A stretch of DNA of 64,000 nucleotides. It comes from an uncultured Lachnospiraceae bacterium (GTDB lineage: Bacteria > Bacillota > Clostridia > Lachnospirales > Lachnospiraceae). The translations under genes were made by a program, and so were the position numbers. Location of the stretch: positions 1-64,000 of the forward strand of contig CAMEOT010000013.1 in assembly GCA_945929965.1 (NCBI GenBank), in the 5' to 3' direction. Numbering within the stretch: position 1 is the first letter of the stretch; each line of letters begins with the position of its first letter. Of the stretch, positions 45,585 through 54,990 are shown piece after piece. The notes under the pieces were generated by a model. That model saw only the letters and a list, made by a program, of their open reading frames with translations. It searched no databases and was not told where the DNA came from.

Positions 45585-46087
45585 TGAAGGGAAAGCTGAT
45601 ATTTGTGGTGCTGGGAACCCAGAAATTCCAGTGTAACAGATTGTTGAAACAGATAGACCGGCTGGTCGAAGAGCAGAAAATAACAGATCCGGTATTTGCG
45701 CAGAAAGGCCACTCCGACTATATCCCACAATACTATCCTTCGGTGGATTTTCTGAACAAAGAAGACTTTGAGCAGAAGATGGAGGAATGTTCTCTGCTGA
45801 TCACCCATAGCGGTGTCGGGACCATATTGTCGGGAATCCGTCATGGGAAACCTGTGATCGTATTTCCACGACTGAAAAAATATAAAGAACATGTGGATGA
45901 CCACCAATGGGACATTGCAAAAGCTTTTGGGAAAAAACATCTGGTGTTGGTATGTGGGGAAGAAGATTCGTTGGAGAATATCATTCGGGAAAGCGAAACG
46001 TTTGATTTTCAGCCATACGAATCGCACAGAGATCAGATGCTGCAGACGATAGAAACTTATCTGAGAGAGGAGATCGAAAATGTTTAA
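45584..46087 (+). CDS. PssE/Alg13-type glycosyltransferase catalytic subunit
   Basis: This 167-residue protein starts KGKLIFVVLGTQKFQCNRLL and contains the GT28-type donor-binding stretch LLITHSGVGTILSGIRHGKP and VIVFPRLKKYKEHVDDHQ. It is the catalytic partner of the PssD-like protein. Its ATG overlaps the upstream stop (TGATG), which fixes stoichiometric coupling. The acceptor is probably a lipid-linked first sugar. The enzyme making that first link is not in the window. Confidence 0.85.
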   Translation: MKGKLIFVVLGTQKFQCNRLLKQIDRLVEEQKITDPVFAQKGHSDYIPQYYPSVDFLNKEDFEQKMEECSLLITHSGVGTILSGIRHGKPVIVFPRLKKYKEHVDDHQWDIAKAFGKKHLVLVCGEEDSLENIIRESETFDFQPYESHRDQMLQTIETYLREEIENV

Positions 46088-47459
46088 GACGATTCTGTCT
46101 AACTTTCATTTGGAAAAAATATTTTGGACATTAAAGAAGAAAGCATTATACATTTTCCTGAGCACAGCAGTATTGGGAATGGTGGCAGGGGCTTACGCCA
46201 GCATTACCAGTACATCCCTGTATATGGCACAGATTTCATTTTATGTATACAGTAATCCGGATTATATTACGGACTCGTCTGTAAATATCGGAAGTTCTGA
46301 TATCACGCAGGCGAAAAATCTGATCACGAGCTATATGCAGATATTGAAGAGCCGGACCTTTCTGGAAAAAGTAAAAGAGGAAACGGGACTGGGTTATTCC
46401 ACGGATTATCTGAAATCCCAGATCAGTGCCAGTGCGATTGAAAACACGGCTGCATTTGTGGTACGTGTAGTCGATCAAAACCCGGTGAATGCCATGGATA
46501 TAGCAAATGCTATCGGTGAACTGGCGCCGAATGAGATCATACGGATCGTGAAATCCGGTGGAATCGAAGTACTGGATGAGGCAGAGCTTCCAACGGTACC
46601 TTACCAGTCCACCAGTGTGTTGAAATATGCAATATTGGGTGCGGCAGCAGGTTTCCTTCTGGCTGCGGCATGGTTCCTGCTACGAAGTATGCTGGATACT
46701 ACCGTCCGCCGGAAATATGAGATTGAAGATCTGTTTACCATTCCTATTCTGGGAGATGTACCACAGATGGAACCGGCGGCAAAAGGTGAAAAGGTCAATA
46801 AAATATTACATAATGAGAGCCCTTTTGCAGTGCGCGAATCTTATAACAGTATCCGTGCAAAGCTCCTGTTTACCGGTAAAGGTGAGAAATGTCCTGTATA
46901 CGCCATTACCAGTGCGGATCCCGGGGAGGGAAAAACACTGACCTGTATCAATCTTGCTTCCGCTTACGCTCAATTAGGGAAAAAGATTTTATTGATTGAT
47001 GCGGATATGAGAAAGAGCAACCTGAAAAGTCTGCTGGACATTGAGGGGAAGGAAGGTTTAAGTGAATACCTTGCAGGGATCACGAAAGAACTGAAGGTCT
47101 ATAAGAGAGCCGAGAATCTCTATGTTGCAATGGCGGGAGAAGTACCGCCCAATCCGGCAGAACTTCTGTCCGGTGAGCGCTGGAGTGAGCTTTTGGAAAA
47201 ATGCAAGGAGGAATATGACTGTATTTTCGTAGACCTGCCTCCGGCAGGAATCGTGGCAGATGCTCTGGTCCTGGCTGCAACAGCGACCGCATATATTCTG
47301 GTGGTAAGAGAAGGCGTGACAAAATTTGACAGAGAGCAGATGATCGTGCAGATGCTGGAGCCGGTGGGAGCGAATATCTGTGGATTCGTGTTCAACGGAA
47401 TCTCTATGAAATCTCAGGATTATCATTATAAACATTATGCAAAAGACTACAAATACTGA
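46080..47459 (+). CDS. Fused chain-length regulator and BY-kinase
   Basis: This 459-residue protein joins a Wzz-type membrane domain (helices near 24-44 and 180-205, extracellular loop between) to a cytoplasmic tyrosine autokinase. Kinase motifs are Walker A SADPGEGKTLTCINLA near 279, Walker A' LLIDADMRKSNLK near 302 and Walker B CIFVDLPPAG. The C-terminal tyrosine cluster YHYKHYAKDYKY is the autophosphorylation site. In many Firmicutes these parts are two proteins (CpsC and CpsD), but here they are one. It controls polymer length and export together with the phosphatase that follows. Confidence 0.9.
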   Translation: MFKTILSNFHLEKIFWTLKKKALYIFLSTAVLGMVAGAYASITSTSLYMAQISFYVYSNPDYITDSSVNIGSSDITQAKNLITSYMQILKSRTFLEKVKEETGLGYSTDYLKSQISASAIENTAAFVVRVVDQNPVNAMDIANAIGELAPNEIIRIVKSGGIEVLDEAELPTVPYQSTSVLKYAILGAAAGFLLAAAWFLLRSMLDTTVRRKYEIEDLFTIPILGDVPQMEPAAKGEKVNKILHNESPFAVRESYNSIRAKLLFTGKGEKCPVYAITSADPGEGKTLTCINLASAYAQLGKKILLIDADMRKSNLKSLLDIEGKEGLSEYLAGITKELKVYKRAENLYVAMAGEVPPNPAELLSGERWSELLEKCKEEYDCIFVDLPPAGIVADALVLAATATAYILVVREGVTKFDREQMIVQMLEPVGANICGFVFNGISMKSQDYHYKHYAKDYKY

Positions 47460-48189
47460 TATTCTTAAGATATATGATTTTCACAGCCATATTTTGCCCG
47501 GTTTGGACCATGGATGCAGTGATACTGCGGTAGCAATGGAGCAGATCCGGCGAGCCGTGTGGGCAGGGGTTCACTGTATCCTTGCCACCTCCCATTTTTA
47601 CCCACATGTGGAGAGTGTGGACAGTTTCTTAAAACGCCGCAGGCTGGCGTGGGTGCAGCTGCAAAAGGAACTTGCCGGAGAGGAAGAGATCCGGGCAGCA
47701 GGAATACAAATTGTGCAGGGAGCGGAGGTCCTGATCTGTAAAGGACTGGAACGGATGGAAGGGCTTGAACAACTTTGTATAGATGGAACGAAGGTATTAC
47801 TGCTGGAAATGCCTTTTACGGAGATATGGGATCCGGAATTGATAAATACAGTGACAGCATTACAGGACAAATGTGGTCTGCAGGTGGTGCTTGCCCATGT
47901 AGAGCGATACCGGATGTCACAGATTATGCCTTTATTAGAGGCAGGATGCCTTGCACAGGTGAATATAGGCAGTCTGGTGGGAAGATGGAACAGGCAGAGG
48001 TTCCGCGCACAACAGTATTTGAGACATGACAGGATCAGTGCACTGGGCAGTGATATCCATGGTGTCGGTGACCAATATACAGACTTTACTCATATAATAA
48101 AAAAGCATAACAAGGCGGTTGGGATGATCATGGAATGGACACGGGAATTACTGGGAGAACGTACGGATGCGCATCCTAAGATACCATAG
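47437..48189 (+). CDS. PHP-family tyrosine phosphatase CpsB/YwqE-like
   Basis: This 250-residue metal-dependent phosphatase has FHSHILPGLDHGCSD near residue 13, ATSHFYPH, GAEVLICKGL, VLAHVERY and GSDIHGVGD. Together these make the PHP metal site. It removes phosphate from the BY-kinase tail. The gene starts inside the last codons of the kinase, overlapping by 23 nt, with no strong ribosome site, which suggests translational coupling. Confidence 0.9.
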   Translation: MQKTTNTDILKIYDFHSHILPGLDHGCSDTAVAMEQIRRAVWAGVHCILATSHFYPHVESVDSFLKRRRLAWVQLQKELAGEEEIRAAGIQIVQGAEVLICKGLERMEGLEQLCIDGTKVLLLEMPFTEIWDPELINTVTALQDKCGLQVVLAHVERYRMSQIMPLLEAGCLAQVNIGSLVGRWNRQRFRAQQYLRHDRISALGSDIHGVGDQYTDFTHIIKKHNKAVGMIMEWTRELLGERTDAHPKIP

Positions 48190-48200
48190 AGGGGAAAAAG

Positions 48201-49190
48201 ATGGATACAGCAAGCAGGCAGGTGAGTGTGATCGTACCGGTTTATAATACAGAAAAATATCTACGCAGATGTCTGGAAAGTCTGGTACATCAAACACTGA
48301 AGGATCTGGAGATCCTGGTGGTGGATGATGGTTCTACGGATCACTCTCCGGAGATTCTTTCTGAATTTGAAAACAATTATCCGGGAAGAGTCAGAGTTAT
48401 CCGCAAGGAGAACGGAGGACAGGCAAGTGCACGGAATCTGGGAATCCGGGAGTGCATTGGGGATTATGTAGGGTTTGTGGATTCGGACGATTATGTAGAT
48501 ACCGCAATGTATGAGGAAATGCTTCGGGCAGCGCTTGCGGACAATTGTGATATGGTGGAATGCAGTTATCACTATCTTCAGGAAAAGGATGGTCAGCAGA
48601 AGGAACTGGCTACCAGAGGAAATATCAGGCAGTACCGGGACAGGAAAGATATGTTTATCGATCCTATGACCTGCCCCTGGAACAAGCTGATCCGCAGGGA
48701 GATCCTGCTGCGGGAGGGAATGGAATTCCCGGAGGGAAGAATCTATGAGGATACGGCATTCTGTATCAAACTGATCCCGTATCTTCAGCGGGAAACCTAT
48801 GTAGACCGTCCCTTTGTATCTTATATCCTCAGGGAGACCTCTACTATGAATGCCAACAAAAGTAAAAAAGTGGCTGATATTTTTCCGGTGTTACAGAATA
48901 TACTGGATTTTTACAGGGAGAGAGGGTTTTACGAGGAATATCGACAGGAGCTGGAATACTTTTGCGTTAAGATACTTCTGTGCAGTTCCTTGAGCCGGAT
49001 CGGCAGAGTACCGGATGCAAGGCTGCGCAAGGATCTGCTGGATCAGACCTTTGCCTTTTTACAGGAGCATTTTCCGGACTATCGAACGAACCCGTATGTA
49101 CGGGGGAAAATCGGCATCTATCTGAGAAATGTCCGCAGATGGAATTGTCAGCCGGTGGCGGTACTGAGTGGCAGGATTCTGAAAGGATAG
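48201..49190 (+). CDS. Family 2 glycosyltransferase
   Basis: This 329-residue GT-A enzyme starts VSVIVPVYNTEKYLRRCLES and has ILVVDDGSTDHSPEIL, NGGQASARNLGI and DYVGFVDSDDYVD (DxD-type metal site). The CPWNKLIRREIL and GRIYEDTAFCIKLI segments match the EpsJ/CpsI-like group. It probably adds a sugar to the EPS repeat unit on the cytosolic face. Donor and acceptor cannot be read from sequence. GGGGA precedes the ATG. Confidence 0.88.
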   Translation: MDTASRQVSVIVPVYNTEKYLRRCLESLVHQTLKDLEILVVDDGSTDHSPEILSEFENNYPGRVRVIRKENGGQASARNLGIRECIGDYVGFVDSDDYVDTAMYEEMLRAALADNCDMVECSYHYLQEKDGQQKELATRGNIRQYRDRKDMFIDPMTCPWNKLIRREILLREGMEFPEGRIYEDTAFCIKLIPYLQRETYVDRPFVSYILRETSTMNANKSKKVADIFPVLQNILDFYRERGFYEEYRQELEYFCVKILLCSSLSRIGRVPDARLRKDLLDQTFAFLQEHFPDYRTNPYVRGKIGIYLRNVRRWNCQPVAVLSGRILKG

Positions 49191-49194
49191 TATT

Positions 49195-50127
49195 ATGATA
49201 AGAACATCCGTAGCAATGGCAACTTACAATGGAGCGGAATATGTGGTGGAGCAACTGGAGTCTATCCGGACCCAGAGCATGCCGGTGGATGAAGTGATCA
49301 TCCACGATGATCGTTCCACTGACGATACCGTAGCAATCGTGGAAAAATATATCAGGGAACATGGACTGGAAAGAACCTGGAAGGTATCGCAGAATCCGAA
49401 GAATCTGGGATATGCTGCAAATTTTATCGGTGCAGTGAAGGAGACGGAGGGAGAATATATTTTCTTCTGCGATCAGGATGATATCTGGGTACCGGACCGG
49501 GTGGAGGTCATGGTGGGACAGATGGAGGAGCATCCGGGGATCCTGTTGTTGTGTTCGGAATTCGAGTCTTTTGTGTCTTCTCCGGACGCCCCCAGTGTTC
49601 CGACATGGGAACAGAAGCAGTTCCGCCGGGATCATTCCCTTGAGCATCTACCCTATGAAGCGCATAATCTGTTTATCAACTGTCAGGGATGCAGCATGTG
49701 CATCCGCCGGAAATTCTGGCAGGAGGTGGAAAACAGATGGTATCCGAACTGGGCCCATGATGAATTTGTCTGGAAGCTGGCATTATGCAGAGATGGACTG
49801 TACGTCTACCATGGGGTGACACTGCGCAGAAGACTTCATTCCAATAACGTGACAATGCATAAAATGCGTGATCTTCCAGAGAGAGTCCGTTTTTTGGAGG
49901 ATCTGAAGAAAAGCCATGAGGCTACCCTGGTCTTTGCAGAGTCACTGTCAATGAGTGAACGGGATTGTAGACTATTACATCGGAATATACGGGCAACGCA
50001 GCTGAGGATCGAATTGCTGCGTGACCGTAAAGTATGGAATACTTTGCTGCTGTTATTTGGATATGCGGACTGTTATCACAGCAGAAAGTCTATTCCCGTA
50101 GAGCTGATGATGGCGATCCGGGGATAG
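49195..50127 (+). CDS. Family 2 glycosyltransferase, rhamnosyltransferase-like
   Basis: This 310-residue GT2 protein has RTSVAMATYNGAEYVVEQLE, VIIHDDRSTDDTVAIVEKY, YIFFCDQDDIWVPDRV and INCQGCSMCIRRKF. The CDQDDIW motif and the WAHDEFVWKLA segment are typical of putative rhamnosyltransferases of EPS loci. The sugar assignment is not certain. It starts 4 nt after the previous stop. Confidence 0.87.
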   Translation: MIRTSVAMATYNGAEYVVEQLESIRTQSMPVDEVIIHDDRSTDDTVAIVEKYIREHGLERTWKVSQNPKNLGYAANFIGAVKETEGEYIFFCDQDDIWVPDRVEVMVGQMEEHPGILLLCSEFESFVSSPDAPSVPTWEQKQFRRDHSLEHLPYEAHNLFINCQGCSMCIRRKFWQEVENRWYPNWAHDEFVWKLALCRDGLYVYHGVTLRRRLHSNNVTMHKMRDLPERVRFLEDLKKSHEATLVFAESLSMSERDCRLLHRNIRATQLRIELLRDRKVWNTLLLLFGYADCYHSRKSIPVELMMAIRG

Positions 50128-50172
50128 AGGATCAAAGAGATCAGTGGGAAAATTGTGGGAAGGAGGAGAGAA

Positions 50173-51528
50173 ATGGCACAACAAAGCAGATATCTGAAAC
50201 CGCAGAGAGAACTGAAAATCTTTCAGGCGGTTGCAGTGTTGTTCTTTTTTACATTATATGTATTGCCGCAGTATTTCGGACTGCCGTTTCCTCTGTTCGA
50301 CCTGACGGCACTGCGCATCATGATCGTGGCGGTATTACTTCTGATGATGGCAGAGCCGGAGCGTATCCGGGAATTCGTGCTGCTGGTGGTGGAAGAACCA
50401 TGTACCAAAGTGTTACTTCCTTACCTTATGGTGATCGGATATACTATGGTATTACGTGCGGATGTCAACGCCTTTTTAAATCCGTTTATTGAATTGTTGA
50501 CGTTTTATCTGTTGATTTATCTCATCCGGAACACCTTGGGAGTGGAAAAAACGATACAGATGATCGTTGTATTTTCTTATGTGATCGCATTGCTGGGCAT
50601 CGTGGAATATGTGCTGGGGAGATCACCGTTCTCCTATCTGGAGACGATCAAGGGACTCTATACGGGACGATTTGTACGATCGGGAAGCTATCGTATCATG
50701 AGCTCCTGTAACCACTCTCTGGGTTATGGTCTGATGCTGGTCACCATGGTTCCCTTTGCCTGTTACGACAGAAAAAATAAGAGCGTCAATCTGTTGGCAC
50801 AGCCGCTCTTGTTACTATTGCTGGGGGTCAACGTATTTTTATGTGGGTCGAGATCCACACTGAGCGTATTTCTTTTGGAAGTGATCCTGCTGGTGGGCTT
50901 ATCTTCTAAAATGGAGATTAAAAAATTTGTGATGATCGCGCTTTTGCTGGCGGGTATTTTTGCAGTAATTCTGGCAGCTATCAGAAATACGACGATGGGA
51001 AGATACATATTGTTACAGATCACCAGTATCCTGGATGAACTGCTGGGAACGGAACTGGCAGTAAACTATGGCGCTAATATAGAGGCGTTAAGCAGCAGTT
51101 CCAATTACCGGGACCAGCTCAAATATATTTTCACGGTGGACTGGCTGAATCCGCTGCTGGGGCTGGGAAGGAAGCGCTCGTTTAAGTCGGAGATCAACGG
51201 TTCTTTCATTGAATCTGTGGATAATTTCTACATTGCGGAATATGTACGTTATGCGTATCCGGGAATGATCACCTATCTGCTGTTTCTCGGAAGTATGATC
51301 GCGGGTATGATAAAGAGGGTCCGCAGAGATAAAATCGGACTGCCGAAGATCCTTCTGGTAGGCAGTGTCTGTTATCTGATCAATCTTTTTTGGGTCGATT
51401 CACTGCAGACTTTGAAATATCTCTATATTTTGTTCGCCCTTTCTCTGTGCCTGGATCCGGTACGGGAGGGGGAAGATGCACCGCCCATGACAACATCGAA
51501 GTATTTGAAGAAAAGAGGAGCAAGATGA
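50173..51528 (+). CDS. Wzy-type polymerase / O-antigen ligase-like membrane protein
   Basis: This is a protein of about 451 residues with 10-12 predicted membrane helices. An extracytoplasmic loop before the last helices contains SSNYRDQLKYIFTVDWLNPL and GLGRKRSFKSEI, resembling the periplasmic-loop motif of Wzy/WaaL proteins. It probably polymerises flipped repeat units outside the membrane. GGAGGAG just before ATG 50173 decides the start over a GTG at 50155. It ends in an ATGA overlap with the next gene. Confidence 0.8.
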   Translation: MAQQSRYLKPQRELKIFQAVAVLFFFTLYVLPQYFGLPFPLFDLTALRIMIVAVLLLMMAEPERIREFVLLVVEEPCTKVLLPYLMVIGYTMVLRADVNAFLNPFIELLTFYLLIYLIRNTLGVEKTIQMIVVFSYVIALLGIVEYVLGRSPFSYLETIKGLYTGRFVRSGSYRIMSSCNHSLGYGLMLVTMVPFACYDRKNKSVNLLAQPLLLLLLGVNVFLCGSRSTLSVFLLEVILLVGLSSKMEIKKFVMIALLLAGIFAVILAAIRNTTMGRYILLQITSILDELLGTELAVNYGANIEALSSSSNYRDQLKYIFTVDWLNPLLGLGRKRSFKSEINGSFIESVDNFYIAEYVRYAYPGMITYLLFLGSMIAGMIKRVRRDKIGLPKILLVGSVCYLINLFWVDSLQTLKYLYILFALSLCLDPVREGEDAPPMTTSKYLKKRGAR

Positions 51529-52541
51529 ATCCGTTAGTAAGCATTGTAGTGCCGGTATATAATGGAGAACGTTATATTGACGACTGTATGAAACGGCTGT
51601 TGGAACAGACCTATGCTCCTTTGGAGATCCTGCTGGTGGACGACGGCAGCGGGGATGGCTCCGGTGGCATCTGTGACCGCTATGCGGCGGCTGTCTCCCA
51701 TGTCAGAGTCATTCATCAGGAAAACGGCGGCCCCAGCAGGGCGAGAAATACCGGAATTGCACATGCACAGGGAAAGTATCTGATGTTCACGGATGTGGAC
51801 GATCTGCTGCAGGCGGATGCCGTGGAGAAAAATGTCCGGATCGCGGAAGAGAGCGATGCGGATGTGCTGATGTTCGGGTTCTGGTATTATGATGTGGCCA
51901 ATGACCGCAAAGTGACGAGACCGATGAAAACATCCTTTTGTGGAAGCAGAGAAGAGTTTTTCCGGGACTGTCTGGTGGAAACCGTGGAGACAGAGGTGAT
52001 CAACGCACCCTGGAACAAAGTGTTTCGCAGAGAATTTCTGCGGGAACAAAATCTTGCGTTTGATCCGCAGATCCGTATTTACGAAGATCTGTATTTTTCA
52101 CTGCAGGCAGTGAGCAGGGCCCATAAGATTGCAGTCAATCCGGGGCTGTTCTATCAGTATAATGTGCAGACCCAGGGAACCCAGTTAAACAGTTACGATC
52201 CACGCTTTTTTGATAATATCACGAAGATTTATCATTATGCGATGGATTTCTGTCGGGAATTCCCGGAACACGAAGAGCAGGAGATGGCATTCTGCCGGGT
52301 CTATTCCGGGCTGGGACTGACATTTCTCAAGCAGCTCAGCTGCCGCAGAGGAATCGACGACTCTGAGAGAAAAGAGATTGTACGGAGAATCTGTCGGGAA
52401 CAAGATTTCCTGGAAGCGGTAAAAAAATCCGGACTTCAGGGAAAACGAAGACTGCTTTATCTGTTGTTGAAGACGCAAAGTACCAGATGGATCATTGCAC
52501 TGTACCGGAGCTGGAACGGTATTCAGCAGAGATGTTTTTGA
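51525..52541 (+). CDS. Family 2 glycosyltransferase
   Basis: This 338-residue GT2 enzyme starts NPLVSIVVPVYNGERYIDDC, with ILLVDDGSGDGSGGICD, NGGPSRARNTGIAHAQ and YLMFTDVDDLLQAD. The CPxNK-equivalent reads APWNKVFRREFL and is followed by RIYEDLYFSLQAV. It has the same architecture as the transferase at 48201. The ATG overlaps the Wzy stop codon and lies after AGAGGAG, excluding the longer upstream frame. Confidence 0.88.
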   Translation: MNPLVSIVVPVYNGERYIDDCMKRLLEQTYAPLEILLVDDGSGDGSGGICDRYAAAVSHVRVIHQENGGPSRARNTGIAHAQGKYLMFTDVDDLLQADAVEKNVRIAEESDADVLMFGFWYYDVANDRKVTRPMKTSFCGSREEFFRDCLVETVETEVINAPWNKVFRREFLREQNLAFDPQIRIYEDLYFSLQAVSRAHKIAVNPGLFYQYNVQTQGTQLNSYDPRFFDNITKIYHYAMDFCREFPEHEEQEMAFCRVYSGLGLTFLKQLSCRRGIDDSERKEIVRRICREQDFLEAVKKSGLQGKRRLLYLLLKTQSTRWIIALYRSWNGIQQRCF

Positions 52542-52554
52542 GAAGGGGACAAGC

Positions 52555-53505
52555 ATGGGAGATACTTCATTGCGAAGAATCAAAGAAAAAATACAGGATC
52601 ATATGTTGCTGGGGTCGATCTATGACAATGTGATGCTGAAGACAAAGTACCGGGATGCAAAATTGTCCTTTTTGTACAATGTGATGATCGGGCAAAAGCA
52701 CCGGATGCTGTATTATAAAACATTAAAAAGAAAATATCTGGAGAAAGTGACGGCGGACCGTCCATGGGAGACACTGGAAAAGAAAGCGAACCAGGGCAGA
52801 ATCTGGTTCTGCTGGCTGCAGGGATTGGAGCAGGCACCGCCTTTGGTGAAGCTGTGCTATGAAGCTCTTGGACAAAAGCTTCCGGACCGGGAGATCGTCG
52901 TGATCGATGCGAAGAATGTATTTGATTATATCACACTTCCGGAAGAGATTGTTGAAAAATGGAAGAGAGGGATCATCGGTCCGGCACATTTCTCAGATCT
53001 GATCCGTCTGGAGCTTCTGGTCCGTTACGGCGGATACTGGATCGATGCAACGGTCTACTGTACGGACGGGGGACTACTGGCATATACAGATCAATTGCCG
53101 GTTTTCATGTACAGCTTTTATTATTTCGGATTCAATCCGGAGATCATGGAGACAAATAACTGGTTTCTGTACGGAACCACGAATCAGAACATCTATTGTC
53201 TGACCAGAGAACTGCTCTATGCTTACTGGAAGGACAACGACCGGGCAGTGGATTACTATATTTTTCACCTGTTTATGACTATGGCATGCGATTATTATCG
53301 GGAAGAGTATCAGGCGATGCCTATTGTAAGTCAGGTGGAGTCGCATGTGCTGGCGACATATATGGGACAACCATACGACGGAATCAAATATGAGGTTCTG
53401 AAATCAAGATGCGGATTCCATAAGTTAAGTACACGTTTCAGTGAGAAAGAGACTTCGGGGCAAGATACCTTTTATCAGTATCTGATGCAGGGAAAATTAA
53501 GATAA
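52555..53505 (+). CDS. Capsular polysaccharide synthesis transferase (DXD type)
   Basis: This 316-residue cytosolic protein has RIWFCWLQGLEQAPPLVKLC, HFSDLIRLELLVRYGGYWID followed by ATVYC, matching the Caps_synth/OCH1-like group in which YGGxxxD supplies the nucleotide-sugar contact. The usual second Asp is present as DAT. The N-terminal ~75 residues are helical and basic, perhaps membrane-associating. AAGGGG precedes ATG 52555. Donor sugar is unknown. Confidence 0.8.
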   Translation: MGDTSLRRIKEKIQDHMLLGSIYDNVMLKTKYRDAKLSFLYNVMIGQKHRMLYYKTLKRKYLEKVTADRPWETLEKKANQGRIWFCWLQGLEQAPPLVKLCYEALGQKLPDREIVVIDAKNVFDYITLPEEIVEKWKRGIIGPAHFSDLIRLELLVRYGGYWIDATVYCTDGGLLAYTDQLPVFMYSFYYFGFNPEIMETNNWFLYGTTNQNIYCLTRELLYAYWKDNDRAVDYYIFHLFMTMACDYYREEYQAMPIVSQVESHVLATYMGQPYDGIKYEVLKSRCGFHKLSTRFSEKETSGQDTFYQYLMQGKLR

Positions 53506-53521
53506 TTGTGAGGAGAGAAGT

Positions 53522-54370
53522 ATGGAAGGAAAGGGAAGTAAGGGGACGATACCCAAGATCATACATTACTGCTGGTTCGGCGGTAAGCCGATTCCGGAGG
53601 ATCTGCAGAAATGCATTGATTCCTGGAGCAGACTGGAAGGTTACAGGGTCATGCGATGGGATGAGAGCAACTGTACCTTTGATGAAAATGAATTTGTACG
53701 CAGAACCTATGCGGAAAAGCAGCTGGGATTTATCGGTGATTATTATCGCCTGAAGGCGGTATATGAATACGGTGGGATTTATCTGGATACCGATGTGAAG
53801 GTATGCCGCTCCTTTGATCCGCTGCTATCCTACCCGGCATTTTTCAATTTTATTTTTGATTGTTCGGTGGGATCGGCCATTATCGGAGCACAGCCGGGAA
53901 ATCCTTTGGTGAAAGCGCTGTTGGATATGTACGATGCCACCGAATTCGGCAGGAATCCGGATGGAAAAGTATTTAACTTCCGGGACGGCAGACTTATCGT
54001 GGATGGATATGCCACCAGCAATTATTATTATACCTACTATATTTTGAAACATTATCCGCAGTTTCGCCTGAATAATCAGTTCCAGGATCTGGGGGATTTC
54101 GTGATCTTCCCGAAGGAGCTGTTCGAGATCGGAACGATCACAGGGAAACAATATGCAGTACATCTGTGTGCCGGAGAGTGGAGATTGAAAACGGATGACA
54201 GTAAGACAATGAAGAACCGCATCAAAAAAATGATCGGGAAATGGCCATGGCTGTTTGACAAAGTCCAGATACTGGTGCGGAAAAAACGCTATGACAAGCT
54301 CAAGACCCAGATACCATTCTATGAATACTATCTTGCACAAAAGGAAAACCATCCTCTTCCGGAGCTGTAA
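53522..54370 (+). CDS. GT32-type glycosyltransferase with DXD motif
   Basis: This 282-residue protein starts IPKIIHYCWFGGKPIPEDLQ and has LGFIGDYYRLKAVYEYGGIY followed by LDTDVKV, where DTD is the metal-binding DXD motif. The region with HLCAGEWR is also typical of the family. It is a mannosyl- or galactosyl-type transferase of capsule loci. AGGAGAG precedes the ATG. The C-terminal ~60 residues are basic and may bind the membrane. Confidence 0.87.
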   Translation: MEGKGSKGTIPKIIHYCWFGGKPIPEDLQKCIDSWSRLEGYRVMRWDESNCTFDENEFVRRTYAEKQLGFIGDYYRLKAVYEYGGIYLDTDVKVCRSFDPLLSYPAFFNFIFDCSVGSAIIGAQPGNPLVKALLDMYDATEFGRNPDGKVFNFRDGRLIVDGYATSNYYYTYYILKHYPQFRLNNQFQDLGDFVIFPKELFEIGTITGKQYAVHLCAGEWRLKTDDSKTMKNRIKKMIGKWPWLFDKVQILVRKKRYDKLKTQIPFYEYYLAQKENHPLPEL

Positions 54371-54399
54371 ATAATTCGTAGAGGAAGGAAGGGTTGACA

Positions 54400-54990
54400 A
54401 TGGAAGAGTTTATAGTCAGATGTAATGCACTGATCGCAGAACAGTTGGAGGGAATCTCCTGGACATTATTGCTTCTCATGATGACAGCAGTTTTTTTGCT
54501 GGTGCATGTCGCAGTGCTGATTTGGTCCAGGCTGCAGGGGAAAGAAATGCGCCCCGGAAAAGAGATACTGCTGATGCTTCTGGCGGGATATGCATGCTTT
54601 CTGTTTCAAATAACATTCTATAATCGGGAAGAAGGAAGCCGTTCCGGAATTTTCACTCATATTTCCATGTGGTTGAAAAGTGGAAGTCCGGATCTGTCCA
54701 ATCAGATGATCTATGACCTGCTCAACGTATGTCTCTTCGTTCCCTGGGGAGCGCTGATTGCCCTGTTCCGCGGACAAGAGAAGATAGGTAGGAAATTGTT
54801 TCTAACGACCTGCTACAGTTTCCTGACCAGCTTCTGTATCGAAGTGATCCAGCTGCTGACACATAGAGGTTATTTTGAATTGATGGATATTCTTACAAAT
54901 GTTACAGGTGGAATTCTGGGTGGTCTGGCAGCGGTGATTTTGTATGTAATTGCGCCGGCTCAGGGAAAGACAAGGAGCAATCATGGATAA
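54400..54990 (+). CDS. VanZ-family membrane protein
   Basis: This 196-residue protein has four to five helices and the family landmarks LNVCLFVPWGALIALF and SFCIEVIQLLTHRGYFELMD followed by ILTNVTGGILGG. VanZ proteins occur in teicoplanin resistance and in many EPS loci, where function is unclear. ATG 54400 lies after GGAAGG, whereas the TTG at 54394 is less likely. It overlaps the CotH gene by 8 nt. Confidence 0.85.
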   Translation: MEEFIVRCNALIAEQLEGISWTLLLLMMTAVFLLVHVAVLIWSRLQGKEMRPGKEILLMLLAGYACFLFQITFYNREEGSRSGIFTHISMWLKSGSPDLSNQMIYDLLNVCLFVPWGALIALFRGQEKIGRKLFLTTCYSFLTSFCIEVIQLLTHRGYFELMDILTNVTGGILGGLAAVILYVIAPAQGKTRSNHG

